Source: Seminavis robusta
Taxonomy: Eukaryota; Bacillariophyta; Bacillariophyceae; Naviculales; Naviculaceae
Assembly: GCA_903772945.1 (NCBI GenBank)
Contig: CAICTM010000311.1
Coordinates: 1 to 64,000, forward strand
Length of the DNA stretch: 64,000 nt
Direction of reading: 5' to 3'
The notes below the pieces were generated by a model. It had not been told where the DNA came from. It did not search any database and was given only the letters and a program-made list of their open reading frames with translations. The position numbers and the translations under genes were made by a program. This document shows positions 60,161 through 64,000 of the stretch, piece by piece (position 1 is the stretch's first letter; each line of letters opens with the position of its first letter).

Positions 60161-63100
60161 CTAAAAATCGGATGGAGGAGCATATCCCATAATCTGATCA
60201 CGGAATTTCTTGAAGGCGGCTCCCTGCAATAGCTTCGACATAAAATCTCCTATCATTTTGTCCGTGGGACAATACTCGACCACAAGATTACCCTGATGTA
60301 TCTGGTCGGTAAGGAAAAAATAACGAATATTCAAAGCTCGCGTACGACTTGTAGAGCTCTCCTTTCCGTTGTTTGCCAATTGGATCGTCGATTTGTTGTC
60401 TTGTTTGAGGACTATATCCATGCGGTAACCCTGAGACTCCATAAACAAACGTGTCCACAACAGTTGTTGGACGGCATCATCGGCGCCAACCAACTCTGCT
60501 TCGGTGCTGCTCCTCGTATTGAGCTTCTGCTTCTTCGACATGGTAATAATACCACCTTGTCCAAGAGTTGCAACTGCACCTGTGTGGGAACGGAAGTCAG
60601 GGTGAACAGCAAAAGCTGCGTCAACGTACCACATTCAAGTTATCGGCAGAAAGGATAAGCTTGTCGTCACGCGTGCTGTCACAATAATGTAGCATACGTG
60701 ATAAAGCTTCCCAATCGCTTTCAGTCGGAGACTGTACCCTCGTGCAAAGCACGGCGATGGTAGGGTGAATATCGGGGCGTGCTCGTTTGCAGACGAACAA
60801 CCCCTTGGCAGTAAACGTATGGTATTCTTTCTGATTCAACTTCTCACCTGTTGAGGAATGGAACAGAGTTTCTGCCGCTGGTGATGACACTTTCACATCG
60901 GGGTCAAATTTGACGGAGAAATCATCAACCATCTTCCCAACATAATCAGTCATATCCACGATCAACTTTCCAGGCTGCGAGAAATCCAGGGTCATTCCGA
61001 GGTAATCATGAATGTGTCCTCGTGTAGCCTTTACGCACCCAAAGACCCGTACATCTCGTTGAGCCATTCCAAGAAAGCATCGTTCACTTTTGCATCCACG
61101 TGACCTGACATCAGATCGTCAACATGGAATCCCAATGTGTGTTGCTTCCCATTAATCATTCGGTTGCAAATAATGTGGGGCATAGGGATTAAACACAAAG
61201 CCAATGCTCTCCAAATCCTTGCGGAATTTGCGGTACCAGAGCAACACTGCGACCAACATCTCATAGATTGCCTTCATCACTTGAGTGTAGAGAACTTTCT
61301 GTCCTTGTTCAAACATCACAAACGTCTGGTGCGATACTTACAAGCATATCCACCAACGGGCCTTGTATCTTCATAAATACCGGTTCTGAATCAACTGGCA
61401 TTTCAGTTTGCACAAATGCGTTCGGCACGTCCGCAGTCATCACGTCACGTCCCTCATGTGCATTCACCACTGCTGTCAGCATCAATCCCTCAAGGGATAC
61501 GGTTGGACTCTTGGAATCGTCCTTGCCAAGGTACTTCCTTGTCGGTTTCCCATTGAACACCATTCTGCCTTTGACAGACTCGTCACGCTTCTCCGTACAG
61601 AACATCAGCGCAACTTGAGTTTTTCGTCGCTGTTCCTCAGTCATCGTGGCAGGATCACGAGGAGCAAACGCAACTCGATCATGCAACTGGCCAATTTCCT
61701 TCATAGCGGCCTTGTAACCACGTTCACCGAAGACTTTCAATCCTTTGTCCAGCAAATATTACTGTCCGAAACTGTGACCATACTTCCCTTGTTGGAAGCG
61801 GTCGTTCAACTCATTGATGTACTTTGCCATAACCATTCCTTCAATCTCATCATACTCACAAACACTTCCTTTCTGAGGACATTGTTGTTCCGTAATGTTG
61901 TGACAGTCTTCTATGATAGCGTCTCTCTCTTCTGGCGACAACCCTTTCTTGATATCCGCCATTGTGAGGTGATAGCCAAACATAGTCTTTGTGGGCTTCA
62001 CGTGCTGCTGCTGGAGGTCCAGTCTGTCAGGAGCCCTAGTCTTACGCTTTGGTCGTCCTGATGCCCGAATCTCCTGCATGGTATCATCAATTCTCTGAGT
62101 TTGTTCCCTGACGGCTTCTCTGATTCCTTCGAGAATGCCATCATCGCTCGAATCATCGTCAGAATCATCGTCGGAATCATCTTGCTTTGCTTCTTCATCA
62201 TCGTCACTCTCCTCATCATCGCTGCTATTCGAGTCATCGTCATATGCTTGGTTAGCTTGAGGCAAAAGTGCTGGTGGTTGATCTTGGTTGTCAACGACTG
62301 GGGCTGGACGCGATCCACTTGCAAGTAGATCTGCTAGCTCATTCTAATCCAATTCTTCCCATTCGTCTTCATCTTCATCGCTTTCGTAGCTTGATTCACT
62401 GTCAGAATCCGAGTCATCATCAGATTCGTTCCAGTCTTCGTCGTCATCGTCATTTTCCCCGTCCACTCCTGCAAGCCAACGGCTCGCGTTGAACTTAGAG
62501 TCACTTCGATGCTTGATGTTTAAACTCCCGATCTTCTGTTTATCTGCCATTTCGTGCACGCGATCAATTATGCGCTGAGTCATCGGCACTAGCCACGCCC
62601 GTGGCCTGGAAATCTCGCGTCCTGAGCGCAAGTCCATAACAACATGTCCACTCTGAAAATTCCGAGCAGGGCGGAGATAGATGGCATCAATCAATCGGGG
62701 ATTCATCGTATTGTCTCCGTCTTGATTCACATTCACATAAGAAACAAATCCGAACTGGAGTTCTTTGTCGTAATCGATGTGTCTGCCCGTAATGATGGTG
62801 TAGGGGCTCAATTGGTCTGAAAGACCAAGCTTAGTCGGGACGATTGTCACCAAATGAGCGCCTTCCGTAACCATATTCCGGAGCATCACACGAGGCATTC
62901 TCTCAAAAGGCAAGCGTGCGTAGCAAATGCGCACTCGCTCCTTGATAATTCTGTTGTTTCGCTCCGCGGCATGCACATGTTCATCCGCAGACGCGTAATT
63001 CGTCGTGATTTGCATTTTCCCTTTGACAGGATCGAGAATCTTCTCAAACTCCCCATCGCAGGAAACCACTATACTGAATTTTCCAATCCCAACATTCGTT

Positions 63101-63795
63101 TTCATGCCGATCGGTGTATCCAATTCCCGAATATTATGGCACATCCTTCCATCCTGCACAGTTGCCACGAACGTCGATCCGCAATCCACTGCTAACATAG
63201 TTCCTTCGGGTAACTGCGAGAAGATCGCACCACAGTCTTTCTTAGGTCTGTCGGGTTGTGATCCCGCATCAAAACGAATACGATCCTCCTCGACTAACTC
63301 CTGACTGAGGTGATAGCCAAAATACTCGTCACTGCCGCTTAACTTATCGGCTATCTGACATCCGTGGAACTTCTGCTGTTCATTGTACTTCAACATCATG
63401 AAGGCTTCGTAATCTTCCGGCGAAATCGTGATCGTTTGCATCCCCTGGAAGCTCGTACCTGGTTGACTCCAAGAGGTCTGCTGCGAACTTTGGCTGCTGG
63501 TCTGGTCACTCCTGCGCATCGGAGCGCTTTGAGTCACAGGCATTGCCGCCTGCTGCTGCTGCTGCTGCTGCTGCTGCGGTGGTGCCGCATGCTTCTCCTG
63601 CATGCAATCCTCCCGCGCAATCTGGTTCTTTTTCGGGCAATCCGGCACCTTTTGATCTGGGGCCCTGCAGCAATAACAAAACACTGGTTTCTTCGGTGCA
63701 TGCTGCGCAAAACTACTCCCTCCAGAGGAACCACTCTGATTGGAAGTGTTGTTCTTCAGCGGTGTTCCATCACTCCTACCCCCGACGCATCACTA
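60161..63795 (-). mobile_element. Second Ty1/copia-type element, internally deleted and frameshifted
   Basis: On the minus strand, in order: a truncated gag ending with a zinc knuckle-like FCYCCRAPDQKVPDCP (about 63680); a Gln tract; VDCGSTFVATVQDG, perhaps part of a protease; then, without an integrase catalytic core, the integrase C-terminal region AERNNRIIKERVRICYARLP and VMDLRSGREISRP. An acidic Asp/Ser run (about 62200) and KRKTRAPDRLDL follow, then reverse transcriptase pieces (VFNGKPTRKYLGKDDS, TADVPNAFVQTEMP, FHVDDLMSG, YLGMTLDFS) and RNase H (VDAAFAVHPDFRSHTGA, STEAELVGADD, ending IMGYAPPSDF at 60161). Stops and frameshifts break pol at about 61756, 61300 and 60625. The internal deletion joins protease to integrase C-terminus in frame. 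Non-autonomous remnant. Confidence 0.85.
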
Positions 63796-63931
63796 TGACG
63801 TCACTCAGACGTCTGATGTGACATGGATGACGTCACGCGGACGTCTGATGTGACACTGATGATGTCAGAAAAAATGTCACGAGATGACGTCATGGGATGA
63901 CGTCACGTGATGATGTCACGGGATGACGTCA
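63796..63931. promoter_or_regulatory. Array of TGACGTCA palindromes (CRE/bZIP-type sites)
   Basis: Five perfect TGACGTCA sites at 63796, 63828, 63885, 63898 and 63924, plus TGATGTCA variants at 63860 and 63911. The first three units are spaced 32 bp, the last four 13 bp, so this is also a small satellite. TGACGT/ACGTCA are established CO2/cAMP-response core sequences in diatom carbonic anhydrase promoters; any function here is inferred. Confidence 0.6.
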
Positions 63932-64000
63932 GAAAAAAATTCACTGATTCGCGTTTGATTCAATGGATTCGATTCGAGTCAAATGAGTCAATTTGACTCA
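63932..64000. other. AP-1-like inverted motifs at the window edge
   Basis: GAGTCAAATGAGTCA followed by TTTGACTCA forms a short inverted repeat of TGAGTCA-type words. It continues off the window. Confidence 0.4.

Noticed and set aside
1-64000. tRNA or rRNA genes
   Set aside because: No cloverleaf-like stretch with A and B box pairs or rRNA core sequence was noticed by eye; a covariance-model scan would settle it.

Overview
The window looks like nuclear DNA of a diatom or a closely related stramenopile. The evidence is: compact genes, intronless or with short GT-AG introns (roughly 60-120 nt); two decayed Ty1/copia elements of the type abundant in diatoms; an ankyrin protein built on the repeated 'ENGCPWD' motif common in diatom genomes; a secreted von Willebrand factor D (VWD) protein; and a plastid-type presequence with an 'AAFSP' motif. 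No tRNA, rRNA, CRISPR array or prokaryotic operon was seen. The species is not determined.

Layout. 1-2005: the 3' end of a broken copia element, with a polypurine tract and probable 3' LTR. 3143-5379 (-): a spliced, secreted VWD gene with two apparent frameshifts. 6253-15619: crotonase (+), CRAL-TRIO protein (-), a small secreted ORF (-), HAD hydrolase (+), histidine phosphatase (-) and a bacterial-type FAD D-lactate dehydrogenase (+). 16077-21949 (-): a tandem family of three intact armadillo-like paralogs and one pseudogene, with an ankyrin-family remnant between copies. 22701-28309: the Paf1-complex subunit CDC73 (-), a diatom-type ankyrin protein (-) and a secreted ATP-grasp ligase (+). 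28528-31020 (-): a spliced fusion of three Tudor-like modules, AT-hooks and a C5 DNA-methyltransferase-like domain. 31525-33049 (-): a dead UDP-glycosyltransferase. 34134-37620 (-): splicing factor PRPF38 and a repeat-containing membrane protein. About 3.3 kb without a recognised gene follows; it holds an inverted repeat.

40942-49698: small secreted protein (+), GT71-like mannosyltransferase (+), renalase-like oxidoreductase (-), YrhK-like membrane protein (+) and ankyrin protein (-). 52795-55032 (-): an ABC1/ADCK kinase whose DPHP motif lies on a 12-nt microexon. 55540-58650: very AT-rich DNA, a minisatellite and degenerate repeats, interrupted by a 919-bp retroposed insertion with a 20-bp target-site duplication and a poly(A) tail. 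60161-63800 (-): a second copia element, internally deleted. 63796-63931: an array of five perfect TGACGTCA palindromes next to its truncated gag.

The genes are individually transcribed on both strands and form no pathway. Several act in gene expression (CDC73, PRPF38, Tudor-methyltransferase); others are mitochondrial, plastid or secretory. The best candidates for something undescribed are the Tudor-AT-hook-methyltransferase fusion, the TGACGTCA array, the retroposed insert with its GNNL..AEIPT repeats, and the two microexons placed at catalytic motifs.
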